DNA of 64,000 nt from Paenirhodobacter populi (GTDB lineage: Bacteria > Pseudomonadota > Alphaproteobacteria > Rhodobacterales > Rhodobacteraceae). Every line of letters starts with the position of its first letter. Position 1 is the stretch's first letter. The notes under the pieces were generated by a model. The model was not told the DNA's origin and ran no database searches. It saw nothing but the letters and a program-made list of their open reading frames with translations. The translations under genes were made by a program, and so were the position numbers. Positions 17,145 to 26,736 of the stretch are shown here, one piece after another. Where the stretch lies: contig NZ_SAUZ01000013.1 of the NCBI RefSeq assembly GCF_004022215.1, positions 62,001 through 126,000 of the forward strand. Reading direction: 5' to 3'.

Positions 17145-17409
17145 TGTCTTTCCTTTGATCGAGCCCTTCCGGCCCGAAAATGGAGACGATGTTGAGAAGC
17201 GTCCAGCCGTCCCGTGCCAGACGCGGCGCCAATGCGCGGGCCGCCGCCTGCCGGTCGCAGGCATTGTCGGGCAGTTGCGCGACGCCGTAATGCAGCCGCA
17301 GGGGGGCGTCGCGCTTGGCCTTGTAATCGGCATAGCAATCCGCCGCCGCAGGGCTTGCGGCACAGAGCGCGAGGGTCACGGCAAGGCAGGCGAGGGCGGA
17401 TCTGGTCAT
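17116..17409 (-). CDS. small exported hypothetical protein
   Basis: A 97-residue protein with a clear signal peptide (residues 1-23, cut after SPAAA). The mature part of about 74 residues carries two cysteines (ADCYADYKAKRD and DNACDRQAAA), which could form one disulfide. No family is recognised. Its 3' end overlaps the start of the membrane winged-helix gene, which suggests translational coupling and a shared function, for example as its periplasmic ligand or partner. Confidence 0.65.
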   Translation of the reverse strand: MTRSALACLAVTLALCAASPAAADCYADYKAKRDAPLRLHYGVAQLPDNACDRQAAARALAPRLARDGWTLLNIVSIFGPEGLDQRKDSAGSYFLRY

Positions 17410-17569
17410 GGCCCGAGGCTGCTATGCGGCCGCCCGTCATGCAATAGCCAAAAGGGGTTATGGCTTTGTTATCGGATAACGGAGCCCTGATATTGCGTGA
17501 CGGACCTGTCCCGAACCAGCCTGCGTTCACCCTGCGGGCCATCATGACCCGCCTGAGAAAGGACAGACC

Positions 17570-17914
17570 ATGATGAACGGACTTTTCCGCAATCCGCTTG
17601 CGACCGTGGCGACGGTGATCGCCGTCGGATTCGGCGCGATGACGGTGACGGCGCATCCCGCGGCGGCGCTGACCGATCGACAGGCCCTTGGCCTTGCTCT
17701 GGGCATCGGCACGGCCGCCGTGGTGCTGCATCAGATCGACAAGAACAGCGGCAAGTCGCACCGGCCTCGCCATGCGCCGCCGCCGCCTCCGCCGCGCTAC
17801 AGCCAGCACGGGCCGAAACATGCCCAGTGGAATCACCGTCCCGCCCCGCATCGGCATGATTTCCGCGGCCCGCAGCACGGTCCGCAGCATGGCCCGCAAC
17901 GCGGCTGGCGCTGA
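17570..17914 (+). CDS. His/Pro-rich exported protein
   Basis: 114 residues. A long hydrophobic leader (about 1-34) is followed by a second hydrophobic patch (ALGLALGIGTAAVVLHQI). The tail is made of proline and histidine, with a PPPPPP run and repeated HGPQ units near the C terminus. GAGAAAGGACAGACC precedes the ATG. The tail suggests metal binding or a cell-envelope location, but the function is unknown. It is a single gene with its own terminator. Confidence 0.65.
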   Translation: MMNGLFRNPLATVATVIAVGFGAMTVTAHPAAALTDRQALGLALGIGTAAVVLHQIDKNSGKSHRPRHAPPPPPPRYSQHGPKHAQWNHRPAPHRHDFRGPQHGPQHGPQRGWR

Positions 17915-17958
17915 GCAATTCACAGGCCGGATCAACCGGCATCGGGCAGTCGAGGCTG

Positions 17959-17985
17959 AAAGGGGCGGGTTTTCCGCCCCTTTTT
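17959..17985 (+). terminator. intrinsic terminator
   Basis: AAGGGGCGG and CCGCCCCTT form a nine-base stem around a T-rich loop and run into TTTTT. It ends the His/Pro-rich gene 45 bases after its stop and just before rnhB. Confidence 0.85.
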
Positions 17986-18022
17986 CCTTGCCTCGCGGCC
18001 TGTCTCGCGGCACAGCCGGGGC

Positions 18023-18658
18023 ATGATGGAACTGCCCGATTATTCCTTTGAGCTGGCGGCGCGGGCGCTTGGCTTTCGCGCCGTCGCCGGTGTCGATGAG
18101 GTCGGCCGCGGCCCGCTCTGCGGTCCCGTCGTCGCGGCGGCGGTGATTCTGGACCCCGCGCGCATCCCCGAGGGGCTGAACGATTCGAAGAAGCTCAGCC
18201 ACAAGCGGCGGATGGCGCTGGAAGCGGCGATCAAGACCGATGCGGTCTGGTGCGTGGCCGAGGCCTCGGTCGCCGAGATCGACCGGATCAACATCGTGCA
18301 GGCCAGCCATCTGGCGATGTGCCGCGCGCTGGCGGGCCTTGCGCGCAAGGCGGATCACGTTCTGGTCGATGGCAACCTGCTGCCCAAGACTCTGGCGATT
18401 CCCGCGCAGGCCATCGTGCGGGGCGATGCGCGGTCGGTGACGATCGCGGCGGCCTCGATCCTCGCCAAGGAAGCGCGCGACCGGATGATGGTGGATTTGG
18501 CGCAACAATATCCGGGCTACGGCTGGGAACGGAACGCGGGCTATCCGACGAAGGATCATCTTCAGGCGCTTCTAGATCTGGGGCCGACCCCCGTGCATAG
18601 GCGTTCGTTCCGCCCCGTCCACAATATCTTGTGCCAAGACATTTCCTTAAGCCGTTGA
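18023..18658 (+). CDS. rnhB: ribonuclease HII
   Basis: A 211-residue type 2 RNase H that cleaves RNA in RNA-DNA hybrids and at single ribonucleotides. The first catalytic aspartate and glutamate are in [16 protein letters not shown] (residues about 21-36). DSKKLS follows near residue 55, and the third aspartate is in VLVDGN. The length is normal. Two adjacent ATGs (18023, 18026) are possible starts. It precedes ccrM on the same strand, an arrangement common in alphaproteobacteria. Confidence 0.95.
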   Translation: MMELPDYSFELAARALGFRAVAGVDEVGRGPLCGPVVAAAVILDPARIPEGLNDSKKLSHKRRMALEAAIKTDAVWCVAEASVAEIDRINIVQASHLAMCRALAGLARKADHVLVDGNLLPKTLAIPAQAIVRGDARSVTIAAASILAKEARDRMMVDLAQQYPGYGWERNAGYPTKDHLQALLDLGPTPVHRRSFRPVHNILCQDISLSR

Positions 18659-18671
18659 ATTAAAAAAGAAT

Positions 18672-18684
18672 TTGACGGCGAGTC
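18672..18684 (+). promoter_or_regulatory. possible ccrM promoter region with a GANTC site
   Basis: TTGACG at 18672-18677 resembles a -35 element, and GAGTC at 18680-18684 is a CcrM recognition site (GANTC) just downstream of it. In Caulobacter, methylation at such sites affects cell-cycle promoters including ccrM. The -10 is weak, so this is suggestive only. Confidence 0.35.
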
Positions 18685-18770
18685 CGGCTTCTCGCATCTT
18701 GGGCCCACGAAGACCGGCACAAGCCGGCGCGTAATCGAGCAGACAGATGAACAGGCGCAACCCGAGCTAA

Positions 18771-19913
<1,143 letters not shown>

Positions 19914-19985
19914 TTTCCGACTTGCGCGCGGGTGACCGCGCCGATGTTCCGCCAGTGTCCGGGGCTGCCCCCGCGACACCACTCG

Positions 19986-20014
19986 CCCCGCCGTGTCTCA
20001 CGGCGGGGCTTTTT
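19986..20014 (+). terminator. intrinsic terminator of ccrM
   Basis: CCCCGCCGT and ACGGCGGGG form a nine-base stem with a five-base loop, followed by CTTTTTT. The tail abuts the stop codon of the convergent marR-family gene. The minus strand has no T-tract, so it acts one way. Confidence 0.88.
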
Positions 20015-20455
20015 TCAGCCCGCGTCCAACCGATGGCGCAGGGCGCGCAGCACCGGCAGGGCGGCGCGGACCTTGTCCGTCCCGATCGAGCGCACGACAT
20101 CCGCGATCACCGGCATGAAGGCCGCCAGCGCCGCATCCCGCGCCTGCCGCCCGGCGGGCGAGATCGAGACGAACTTGCGCCGCGCATCGTCCCAGTCGGG
20201 GCGGATATGCACATGCCCCGCCCAGACCAGTTTCGACAGCGTGTTGGTCATCGCGCCGCGCGTGACGTGGAAGGTCGCGGCAAGCTGCGCCGGGGTGCGT
20301 TCCTCGGCCACATGCGCCAGATGGTTCAGCACCGAGAAATGCGAGATCTCCATGCCGCGCGGCAACACCCGGCTGACCATGTTGCGGGCCAGCTGGTCGA
20401 CCATGAACACCTCGGCAAAGAGGGTCGCGGCAAGGGGATCGGACCCGTCATCCAT
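20015..20455 (-). CDS. MarR-family transcriptional regulator
   Basis: 146 residues with the MarR winged-helix layout: an N-terminal dimer helix, then HFSVLNHLAHVAEERTPAQLAATFHVTRGAMTNTLSKLVWAGHV as the helix-turn-helix, the wing (DDARRKFVSISPAGR), and C-terminal helices. Its ATG overlaps the stop of the nitrilase-like gene by one base (TGATG), so translation is coupled. It is last of a comF-grxC-nitrilase-marR run. The ligand and target are unknown. Confidence 0.88.
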   Translation of the reverse strand: MDDGSDPLAATLFAEVFMVDQLARNMVSRVLPRGMEISHFSVLNHLAHVAEERTPAQLAATFHVTRGAMTNTLSKLVWAGHVHIRPDWDDARRKFVSISPAGRQARDAALAAFMPVIADVVRSIGTDKVRAALPVLRALRHRLDAG

Positions 20456-21312
20456 CACGGGCCGTCGAAGTCGCGGTCGTGGGTGAGCGAGGGCACCCGG
20501 CCCCGCGCCTGCGCCAGCCGGGCGAGGTCGATATCGACCAGCGTCGCGCCCGGCTCGGCTCCGCCATCGGCCAGCACCTCGCCCCAGGGGGCGACCGCGA
20601 GGCTGTGGCCCCAGGTGCGGCGCTGCCGCGCGGGGGCATTGGGGCTGTGCGCCACATGGGCCCCGCATTGCGCAGGCGCAAGGACAAAGGCCGTGTTCTC
20701 GATCGCCCGCGCCCGGATCAGCGTTTCCCAATGCGCGGCGCCCGTGGTGTCGTTGAACGCCGCGGGCAGCGTCAGGATCTGCGCCCCGCCCTTCGCCAGA
20801 CGGCGGAACAGATGCGGGAATCGCAGGTCGTAGCAGACCGCCAGCCCCACCTTGCCGAAATCCGTGTCCGCGACCACGGCGCGGGTGCCGGGGCGATAGC
20901 CTTCGGATTCGCGATATTTCTCGGTCTCCGACACGTTCACGTCGAACATGTGAATCTTGTCGTATTTCGCGACGATCTGCCCCTTCGGCCCGATCAGGAA
21001 GGAGCGGTTGGCGAAACGCCCGTCGGGATCATGCGTTTTCAGCCCGAGAGAGCCGATCAGCAGCCAGATACCCAGATCCTCGGCCAGGGCGCGCAGTTCG
21101 GCCAGCGTCGGGTCGTCTTCCTCGTGATACAGCGCCTCTTTCTGCCAGGCGCGGTCCGAGGACAGCAGGTTGGTGCATTCCGGCGTCAGCACGAAGCGCG
21201 CGCCACCGGCGGCCGCTTCGCGGATGAAGGCCTCGGTCACCGGCAGGTTCCGGGCGGGATCGTCCGAGACGTTCAGCTGGACAAGGCCCGCTTTGATGGT
21301 GCCCGCGTTCAT
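20455..21312 (-). CDS. carbon-nitrogen hydrolase (Nit/omega-amidase type)
   Basis: A 285-residue nitrilase-superfamily amidase. The Glu-Lys-Cys triad is visible: Glu in LTPECTNLL, Lys in YDKIHMFDV, Cys in AVCYDLRFP. The YDKIHMFDVNVSE block places it in the Nit1/Nit2-like branch, whose members hydrolyse deaminated glutathione or alpha-ketoglutaramate. Being directly next to glutaredoxin (two-base gap) fits a glutathione repair role, but this is inference. Confidence 0.9.
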   Translation of the reverse strand: MNAGTIKAGLVQLNVSDDPARNLPVTEAFIREAAAGGARFVLTPECTNLLSSDRAWQKEALYHEEDDPTLAELRALAEDLGIWLLIGSLGLKTHDPDGRFANRSFLIGPKGQIVAKYDKIHMFDVNVSETEKYRESEGYRPGTRAVVADTDFGKVGLAVCYDLRFPHLFRRLAKGGAQILTLPAAFNDTTGAAHWETLIRARAIENTAFVLAPAQCGAHVAHSPNAPARQRRTWGHSLAVAPWGEVLADGGAEPGATLVDIDLARLAQARGRVPSLTHDRDFDGP

Positions 21313-21314
21313 GG

Positions 21315-21563
21315 TCAGCCCACCAGCATCGCGTCGAGCTTGCCCGCCGCGTCCAGCGCGTGCAGATCGTCGCAGCCGCCGATATGGGCGCCGCCGATGA
21401 AGATCTGCGGCACGGTGCGCCGTCCGCCCGCGCGTTCCGTCATCGCGGCGCGATCGAGGGAAACGTCGGTTTCCTCATAGCTGATGCCCTTGCGCGTCAA
21501 GAGCGCCTTGGCCGCGATGCAATAGGGGCAGGTGGGCGTGGTGTAGATTTCGACGTGTTTCAT
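21315..21563 (-). CDS. grxC: glutaredoxin 3
   Basis: An 82-residue dithiol glutaredoxin with the CPYC active site at residues 12-15, the TVPQIFIGG cis-proline block and the GGCDDL glutathione-binding end. It reduces protein disulfides and glutathione mixed disulfides in the cytosol. It lies two bases upstream of the nitrilase-like gene and 33 bases after comF on the same strand. Confidence 0.95.
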   Translation of the reverse strand: MKHVEIYTTPTCPYCIAAKALLTRKGISYEETDVSLDRAAMTERAGGRRTVPQIFIGGAHIGGCDDLHALDAAGKLDAMLVG

Positions 21564-21596
21564 GAGATCCCCCTTGGGTCAGTCGACTATAGGGAT

Positions 21597-22370
21597 TTAG
21601 GCATCCTTCGCAACGCGCGCCAGTGCCACGACATGCACCTTCGTTGCCCCGGCGGAAAGCGCCGCTTCGGTCGCCGCGCCGAAGGTCGCGCCCGAGGTCA
21701 TCACGTCATCCACGATCAGCACCGCCCGCCCCTTCAGAGCCGCCGCCCGCCGGGGCATGACGCGCAGCGCATCGGCAAGGTTTTCATGGCGTTCCGTGCG
21801 CGAACGTCCCTCCTGCGAGGGGGTGGCGCGCAGCCTCTGGAACAGATCGGGGACATGGCGCAGCCCATGCGTGTGCGCGACGACGCGCGACAGCAGCGCC
21901 GATTGATTGTATTGCCGTTTCAGCAGGCGCAGCCGGTGCAGCGGGATCGGTGCGACGATCATCCCCGGCTCGATCAGCGGTGCCGCCGCCCGCGCGACCC
22001 AGCCGCCGAGCGGGCGGGCAAGGTCCAGCCGGTCGCCGTGTTTCAGCGCCAGCACCATCCGCCGCCCCGCGCCGTCGTAACGGATCGCCGCCGCGCCCCG
22101 GTCCCACGGCCGGGGATGCGTCAGGCATTCGTCGCATAGCGTTGCCTCCCCGGCCTCACCGGGCAACGGCGCGCCGCAGGCATCGCAGGCCAGTCCGGCG
22201 ATGAAGGCCGTTTCGCGCCAGCAATCCCCGCACAGCCCGAAGTCCGAGGCGACGGCCCCGCCGCAGCAGATGCAGCGCGGCGGAAAGACGCTGTGCAGCC
22301 CGCCAAGCGCCAGCCCGCGCAGCAGTGCTGGAATCCGCGCCCGAAGCGCCGTAATCTCTGTTCCCATCAT
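21597..22370 (-). CDS. ComF-family double zinc-ribbon phosphoribosyltransferase-like protein
   Basis: 257 residues. The N-terminal zinc ribbons (CICCGG ... CGDC and CDACGAPLPGE ... CDEC) are followed by a PRTase-like domain with the PRPP loop VLIVDDVMTSGATF. ComF proteins assist DNA uptake and recombination in some bacteria; the role here is unproven. Two tandem ATGs at 22370 and 22367 are possible starts. The first shares two bases with the start codon of the divergent methyltransferase, so no intergenic DNA separates these genes. Confidence 0.9.
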   Translation of the reverse strand: MMGTEITALRARIPALLRGLALGGLHSVFPPRCICCGGAVASDFGLCGDCWRETAFIAGLACDACGAPLPGEAGEATLCDECLTHPRPWDRGAAAIRYDGAGRRMVLALKHGDRLDLARPLGGWVARAAAPLIEPGMIVAPIPLHRLRLLKRQYNQSALLSRVVAHTHGLRHVPDLFQRLRATPSQEGRSRTERHENLADALRVMPRRAAALKGRAVLIVDDVMTSGATFGAATEAALSAGATKVHVVALARVAKDA

Positions 22371-23202
22371 GACCACGCAGCCCCTTCTGACCGACCGAAC
22401 CGCCCTGATCCGCCAGCGGACCCGCGCGGCCCGCGCGCCCACGCTGTTCCTGCACGAGGATGCGGCGGATGAACTTCAGGAAAGGCTGCTTGAGGTTAAC
22501 AGAACCTTTACGGCGCCGGCTCTGGTGACGAATTTTCCCGCGCCCTTCGCCGCCGTGATGCCCGGCGCCAAGGTCGTGGCGGATGACGAGGTGCTGGACC
22601 TGACCCCGGGCGGGCACGATCTGGTTGTCCATGCGATGTGCCTGCACTGGGCGAACGATCCGGTCGGGCAGGTCATCCAATGCGCCCGCGCGCTTCGCCC
22701 CGACGGGCTGTTCATCGCGGTGCTGTTCGGGGGCCAGACGCTGCATGAACTCCGCGCCGCGCTGGCCGAGGCCGAGGCCGCGGTGACCGGCGGCCTGTCC
22801 CCTCGCGTCCTGCCGATGGGGGAGATCCGCGAACTGGGCGCGCTGCCCGGGCGCGCCGGGCTCGCCCTGCCCGTCGCCGATTCCTTTCCGCGCAAGGTCA
22901 CCTATGCCGATCCGCTGCGGCTGATGGCCGATCTGCGCGCGATGGGCGAAACCAACGCCCTCGCCGCCCGGCCCCGGCATTTCACCCGCCGCGCCGTGCT
23001 GGCCGAGGCCCTGCGCCGCTATGCCGCGGACTTCGCCGAACCGGGCGGACGCATCCGCGCCACCTTCGACATGGTCTGGCTGACCGGCTGGAAACCGCAT
23101 GAAAGCCAGCAAAAGCCGCTGCGTCCCGGTTCCGCCGCGCAACGTCTGGCCGAGGCGCTGAACACCGCGGAAATCTCAACCGGCGAAAAGCCCGGCGCCT
23201 GA
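22369..23202 (+). CDS. BioC/NDUFAF5-like SAM-dependent methyltransferase
   Basis: 277 residues. The Rossmann methyltransferase fold is recognisable from the DLVVHAMCLHWANDPVGQVIQCARALRPDG-type segment, typical of BioC and of the mitochondrial complex I factor NDUFAF5, which alphaproteobacteria share. The usual glycine-rich motif I is poorly conserved. The ATG at 22369 is used because the homology starts near LTDRTALIRQRTRAARAP. It is head-to-head with comF with overlapping start codons. Either a hydroxylase/methylase role toward complex I or an uncharacterised methylation is possible. Confidence 0.85.
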   Translation: MTTQPLLTDRTALIRQRTRAARAPTLFLHEDAADELQERLLEVNRTFTAPALVTNFPAPFAAVMPGAKVVADDEVLDLTPGGHDLVVHAMCLHWANDPVGQVIQCARALRPDGLFIAVLFGGQTLHELRAALAEAEAAVTGGLSPRVLPMGEIRELGALPGRAGLALPVADSFPRKVTYADPLRLMADLRAMGETNALAARPRHFTRRAVLAEALRRYAADFAEPGGRIRATFDMVWLTGWKPHESQQKPLRPGSAAQRLAEALNTAEISTGEKPGA

Positions 23203-23278
23203 GCCTCCCATCGCCTGAGCCCCATTGACCCCGCCGCGTAACGCGATACCTCCGGGGGAAGCCAGAACAGGACAGATC

Positions 23279-24322
23279 ATGACCTACCGCCCGACCCACG
23301 CCCCCGCCGACCATCCGCTGTTGCCGGAACCGAAGATCGGGGTGCTGGTCGCCAATCTCGGCACGCCGGACGGCACCGATTACTGGTCGATGCGGCGCTA
23401 CCTGAACGAATTCCTGTCGGACAAGCGGGTGATCGACTATCCGTCGTGGAAATGGCAGCCGATCCTGCAACTGATGGTGCTGACGAAACGGCCGTTCACC
23501 TCGGGCGCCAACTACCGCACGATCTGGAACACCGAAAAGAACGAAAGCCCGCTGATGACGATCACCAAGCAGCAGGTGGCGGCATTGCGCACGGCGGCGG
23601 CCGCGCGCTACGGCGAGGGCGTGATCGTCGATTTCTGCATGCGCTACGGCAATCCCTCGACCTTCGAGGTGGTGGACCGGATGGTGCGGCAGGGCTGCGA
23701 GCGGATCCTGTTCGTGCCGCTTTACCCGCAATATGCGGGGGCGACGGTGGCCACCGCGAACGACCAGTTCTTCCGCGCGCTGATGCGGCAAAAGCGCCAG
23801 CCCGCCTCGCGCACCGCGCCCGAATATTTCGCCCGCCCCTCCTATATCGACGCGCTGGCGCAGTCGGTCGAACGGGTCTACGCGACGCTCGACCGCCGCC
23901 CGGATGTGCTCGTCGCCTCCTACCACGGGATGCCGAAACGCTATCTGGCCGAGGGCGACCCCTACCATTGCCAGTGCCAGAAGACATCGCGTCTGCTGCG
24001 CGAACGGCTGGGCTGGGAACCGGGCGGGATCGACACCACCTTCCAGTCGGTCTTCGGGCCCGAGGAATGGCTCAAGCCCTATACCGTCGAACATGTGGCC
24101 GAACTGGCGAAGGCCGGGAAGAAGAACATCGCCGTCATGTCGCCCGCCTTTTCCGCCGATTGCATCGAGACGCTGGAAGAGGTCAACGGCGAGATCCGCG
24201 AGGCCTTCATGCACGCGGGCGGCGAGACCTTCACCTATATCCCCTGCCTGAACGACGATCCGGCGCATATCGCCGCGCTGATGGAACTGATCGGCGAAAA
24301 TCTGGAGGGCTGGGCCGACTGA
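23279..24322 (+). CDS. hemH: ferrochelatase
   Basis: 347 residues; inserts Fe2+ into protoporphyrin IX, the last step of heme synthesis. The family hallmarks are VLVANLGTPDGTD near the N terminus, the metal-binding His in SYHGMPKRYL, the CQCQKTSRLLRERLG segment, and the conserved Glu in SPAFSADCIETLEE. The ATG has AGGACAG upstream. The gene is 76 bases downstream of the methyltransferase and may be cotranscribed. Confidence 0.96.
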   Translation: MTYRPTHAPADHPLLPEPKIGVLVANLGTPDGTDYWSMRRYLNEFLSDKRVIDYPSWKWQPILQLMVLTKRPFTSGANYRTIWNTEKNESPLMTITKQQVAALRTAAAARYGEGVIVDFCMRYGNPSTFEVVDRMVRQGCERILFVPLYPQYAGATVATANDQFFRALMRQKRQPASRTAPEYFARPSYIDALAQSVERVYATLDRRPDVLVASYHGMPKRYLAEGDPYHCQCQKTSRLLRERLGWEPGGIDTTFQSVFGPEEWLKPYTVEHVAELAKAGKKNIAVMSPAFSADCIETLEEVNGEIREAFMHAGGETFTYIPCLNDDPAHIAALMELIGENLEGWAD

Positions 24323-24490
24323 CCCGGCCCCGCGCCCTCCGCATTCCGCCGCGCAAAGTGGCCTTCCGGGCCACAGATAGTGCGCGAAAGCCGCGGTTCC
24401 GCCGTCAATCCCCGCCTCACGCAACTGTGGGTTTGCGCCCGGTCATCCGGCGTTGTATGGCACAGCCTGAATTTCCGGGGGTACGTGAAA

Positions 24491-25003
24491 ATGAGCCGCG
24501 TCAAGGCGTTGATATTGTTTGCTGTCATGGGTCTGGCCGCGTGTCAGCCGTCCACGCCTCAACTCGGGCCGGACGGGCAGCCGCTGCCGCAGCTCTACAG
24601 GATCTCGAACAAGGACGCGGCAGAGATCCCCGGCCGCGTGACCGAGGCGATCAACTCCCTGCGCGCCGTCCGTGGCACCGCGCCGCTGACGCTGGAACCC
24701 ACGCTCACGCAGGCGGCCGAGGTCCATTCGCGCGACATGGCGCGGCAGAACCGCGCGTGGCACTGGGGCTCGGATGGATCCTCGCCCTTCGACCGCGCGT
24801 CGCGGGCGGGCTTCCCGGGCAAGGTCGCGGGGGAAAACATCTCCGAAACCTATGAAAACGAAACCCAGACCCTGTCCACCTGGATGGCCGATCCGGAAAC
24901 GCGCGACGTGATCCTGAACCCGGCGGCGACGATGATGGGCTTCGGCTGGTATCAGGAACCCTCGGGCAAGATCTGGTGGACGCTGGTCACCGGCCACTAC
25001 TGA
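24491..25003 (+). CDS. CAP/SCP-domain lipoprotein
   Basis: 170 residues. The lipobox is LAAC with the acylated Cys near residue 19, so it is an envelope lipoprotein. The mature part is a CAP (SCP/PR1-like) domain: TLTQAAEVHSRDMARQNR, then HWGSDGSSPFDRASRAGF, the GENI block and WMADPETRDVILNP, ending in WWTLVTGHY. Bacterial CAP proteins have been linked to envelope or ligand binding; the function is unknown here. The final codons lie in a perfect stem-loop. Confidence 0.88.
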   Translation: MSRVKALILFAVMGLAACQPSTPQLGPDGQPLPQLYRISNKDAAEIPGRVTEAINSLRAVRGTAPLTLEPTLTQAAEVHSRDMARQNRAWHWGSDGSSPFDRASRAGFPGKVAGENISETYENETQTLSTWMADPETRDVILNPAATMMGFGWYQEPSGKIWWTLVTGHY

Positions 25004-25025
25004 TACGGCTCCGGCGTATCAGTAG
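24997..25025 (+). repeat. perfect stem-loop spanning the stop codon of the CAP lipoprotein gene
   Basis: CTACTGATACG at 24997-25007 pairs perfectly with CGTATCAGTAG at 25015-25025 around a seven-base loop. The left arm contains the last codon and TGA. No T-tract follows, so it is not a standard intrinsic terminator. It may protect the mRNA 3' end. Confidence 0.7.
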
Positions 25026-25205
25026 GTTGCACCAAAGCCCGCCTTCGTGACCGCGGCGCGGAATGTAATTCCATCTGCGAGCGGTCGCGAGCCCGTTTCC
25101 GCGGGCTGATGCTGACACGAAGATCGTCATGAGGAATGGCATTCCCCGATGCGTTTCCCGAACCGGGCTCGGCCCCTCGGCCCCTCGGCCCTTCTGCCTT
25201 TCATC

Positions 25206-25265
25206 TTTCCAAAAATATCCCGGGGGTGAATTTGCGCGTCAGCGCAAAGAGGGGGCTGGCCCCCT
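25206..25265 (-). repeat. 3'-end hairpin repeat, copy A
   Basis: Read on minus: AGGGGGC-CA-GCCCCCT hairpin, then TTTGCGC-N4-GCGCAAA, then CCCCCGGGATATTT and GGAAAG. It follows the class III aminotransferase gene (stop 25357) with the same polarity, beyond that gene's own terminator. The rest of the 353-base gap (25026-25200) contains only small hairpins and no gene I can support. Confidence 0.85.
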
Positions 25266-25308
25266 GCCTCCCCCTCCGTTCTCCCGGCGCTCAAATCCTG
25301 ATGCCATG

Positions 25309-25336
25309 AAAAAGGCCGGCGATTCCGCCGGCCTTT
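25309..25336 (-). terminator. intrinsic terminator of the aminotransferase gene
   Basis: AAAGGCCGGCG and CGCCGGCCTTT pair around a four-base loop, followed on the minus strand by TTTTTC. It lies 20 bases after the stop at 25357. Confidence 0.88.
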
Positions 25337-25356
25337 CACTGTCTGTCCGCGCCGTT

Positions 25357-26736
25357 TCAGGCGATGCCCTGTTCCGCCACTTCCTTCGCCGTGCGGTCGA
25401 GCACCACGCCCATGATGCGCAGGATCTCGGCCACGTCGGCTTCGGTCACGATCAGCGGCGGGCACAGCGCCAGCGTGTCGCCGATGGCGCGCAGGATCAG
25501 GCCCTCTTCATGGGCGATCCGGTTGGCGATCTGGCCGACCTGACCGGATTTCGGGAACTTCGCCTTGGTCGCTTTGTCGGCCACCAGCTCGACCGCCGCC
25601 ATCAGGCCGACGCCGCGCACCTCGCCCACCAAGGGCTTGTCGGCAAAGGCGCGCATGCCGCTCTGGAACGGCGCCTCCAGACGCGCGGCATTGCCGACCA
25701 GATCGCGTTCCTCGATGATCGCGATGTTTTCCAGCGCGACGGCGGTGGCGACGGGGTGGCCTGCGGCGGTGAAGCCATGCGCGAAGGCGCCGATCCGGTG
25801 GCTGTTGTCGGCCACGGCCTCATAGATCGCGTCGGAAAAGACGATGGCGGCCAGCGGCATGTAGCTTGAGGTGATCTGCTTCGAGACGGTCATGATGTCG
25901 GGGGTGAAGCCCATCTTCGCCGCGCCGAAGGTGGTGCCAAGGCGGCCGAAGCCGTTGATGACCTCATCCGCGACGATCAGGATGTCGTTCTTGCGGCAGA
26001 TCGCCTCGACGCCTTCCCAATAGCCCTTCGGCGGCACCAGAACGCCGCCCGCACCCATCACCGGCTCGCCGATGAAGGCGGCGATCGTGTCGGCACCCTC
26101 GCGGGCGATGGTGTCTTCCAGCTCCGCCAGCAGACGGGCGGTGAACTGTTCCTCGGTCTCGCCCGCCGTGCCTTCGCGGTAGAAATGCGGGCAGGTGAGG
26201 TGGATCACCGGCAGGATCGGCAGGTCGAAATCCTTGTGGTCGACGGCGATGCCCGTCAGGCTGCCCGAGGCCATGGTGATGCCGTGATAGGCATTGGTGC
26301 GGGCAAGGAACTTCTTCTTTTCGCGGCGGCCAAGCGCGTTGTTGTAGTACCAGACCAGCTTGACGACCGTATCATTGCCTTCGGACCCCGAGGAGCAATA
26401 CAGCACGTGGTTCAGCCCCTCGGGCGCCATTTCGGCCAGCTTTTCCGATAGCTTGATCGAGGGTTCATGCGATTTCGCGCTGAAGGTGTGGTAGTAGGGC
26501 AGCTTCTGGAACTGCTTGTAGGCGGCTTCAGCCAGACGCGGCTCGTTGAAGCCGACGGCCACGGACCACAGCCCGGCCATGCCCTCGATGTATTTCTTGC
26601 CGGTGGAATCGAAGACATGGATCCCCTGACCGTGATCGATGATCAGCGGGCCGTTCTGCTCGAACGCGCGGGCATCGGTGAAGGGATGCAGCTGATGCGC
26701 CACATCCGCGTGGGCCAGAGAATTGGATAGCGTCAT
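25357..26736 (-). CDS. class III PLP aminotransferase (omega-amine:pyruvate/polyamine type)
   Basis: 459 residues, fold-type I. The cofactor-phosphate segment YCSSGSEGNDTVVKLV, the Asp in ADEVINGFGR, and the Schiff-base lysine in TVSKQITSSYMPLAA are all visible. The N-terminal part (HVFDSTGKKYIEGMAGLWSV) resembles putrescine- or omega-amino-acid:pyruvate transaminases such as SpuC. ATG 26736 has GAGGACG upstream and begins the homology; earlier in-frame codons are rejected. The preferred amine is unknown. Confidence 0.9.
   Translation of the reverse strand: MTLSNSLAHADVAHQLHPFTDARAFEQNGPLIIDHGQGIHVFDSTGKKYIEGMAGLWSVAVGFNEPRLAEAAYKQFQKLPYYHTFSAKSHEPSIKLSEKLAEMAPEGLNHVLYCSSGSEGNDTVVKLVWYYNNALGRREKKKFLARTNAYHGITMASGSLTGIAVDHKDFDLPILPVIHLTCPHFYREGTAGETEEQFTARLLAELEDTIAREGADTIAAFIGEPVMGAGGVLVPPKGYWEGVEAICRKNDILIVADEVINGFGRLGTTFGAAKMGFTPDIMTVSKQITSSYMPLAAIVFSDAIYEAVADNSHRIGAFAHGFTAAGHPVATAVALENIAIIEERDLVGNAARLEAPFQSGMRAFADKPLVGEVRGVGLMAAVELVADKATKAKFPKSGQVGQIANRIAHEEGLILRAIGDTLALCPPLIVTEADVAEILRIMGVVLDRTAKEVAEQGIA

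Noticed and set aside
18647-18663. CtrA box (TTAA-N7-TTAA) upstream of ccrM
   Set aside because: Two TTAA half-sites are present but nine bases apart instead of seven.
24358-24374. Terminator after hemH (GTGGCC-TTCCG-GGCCAC)
   Set aside because: The stem is perfect but only six base pairs, and no T-tract follows.
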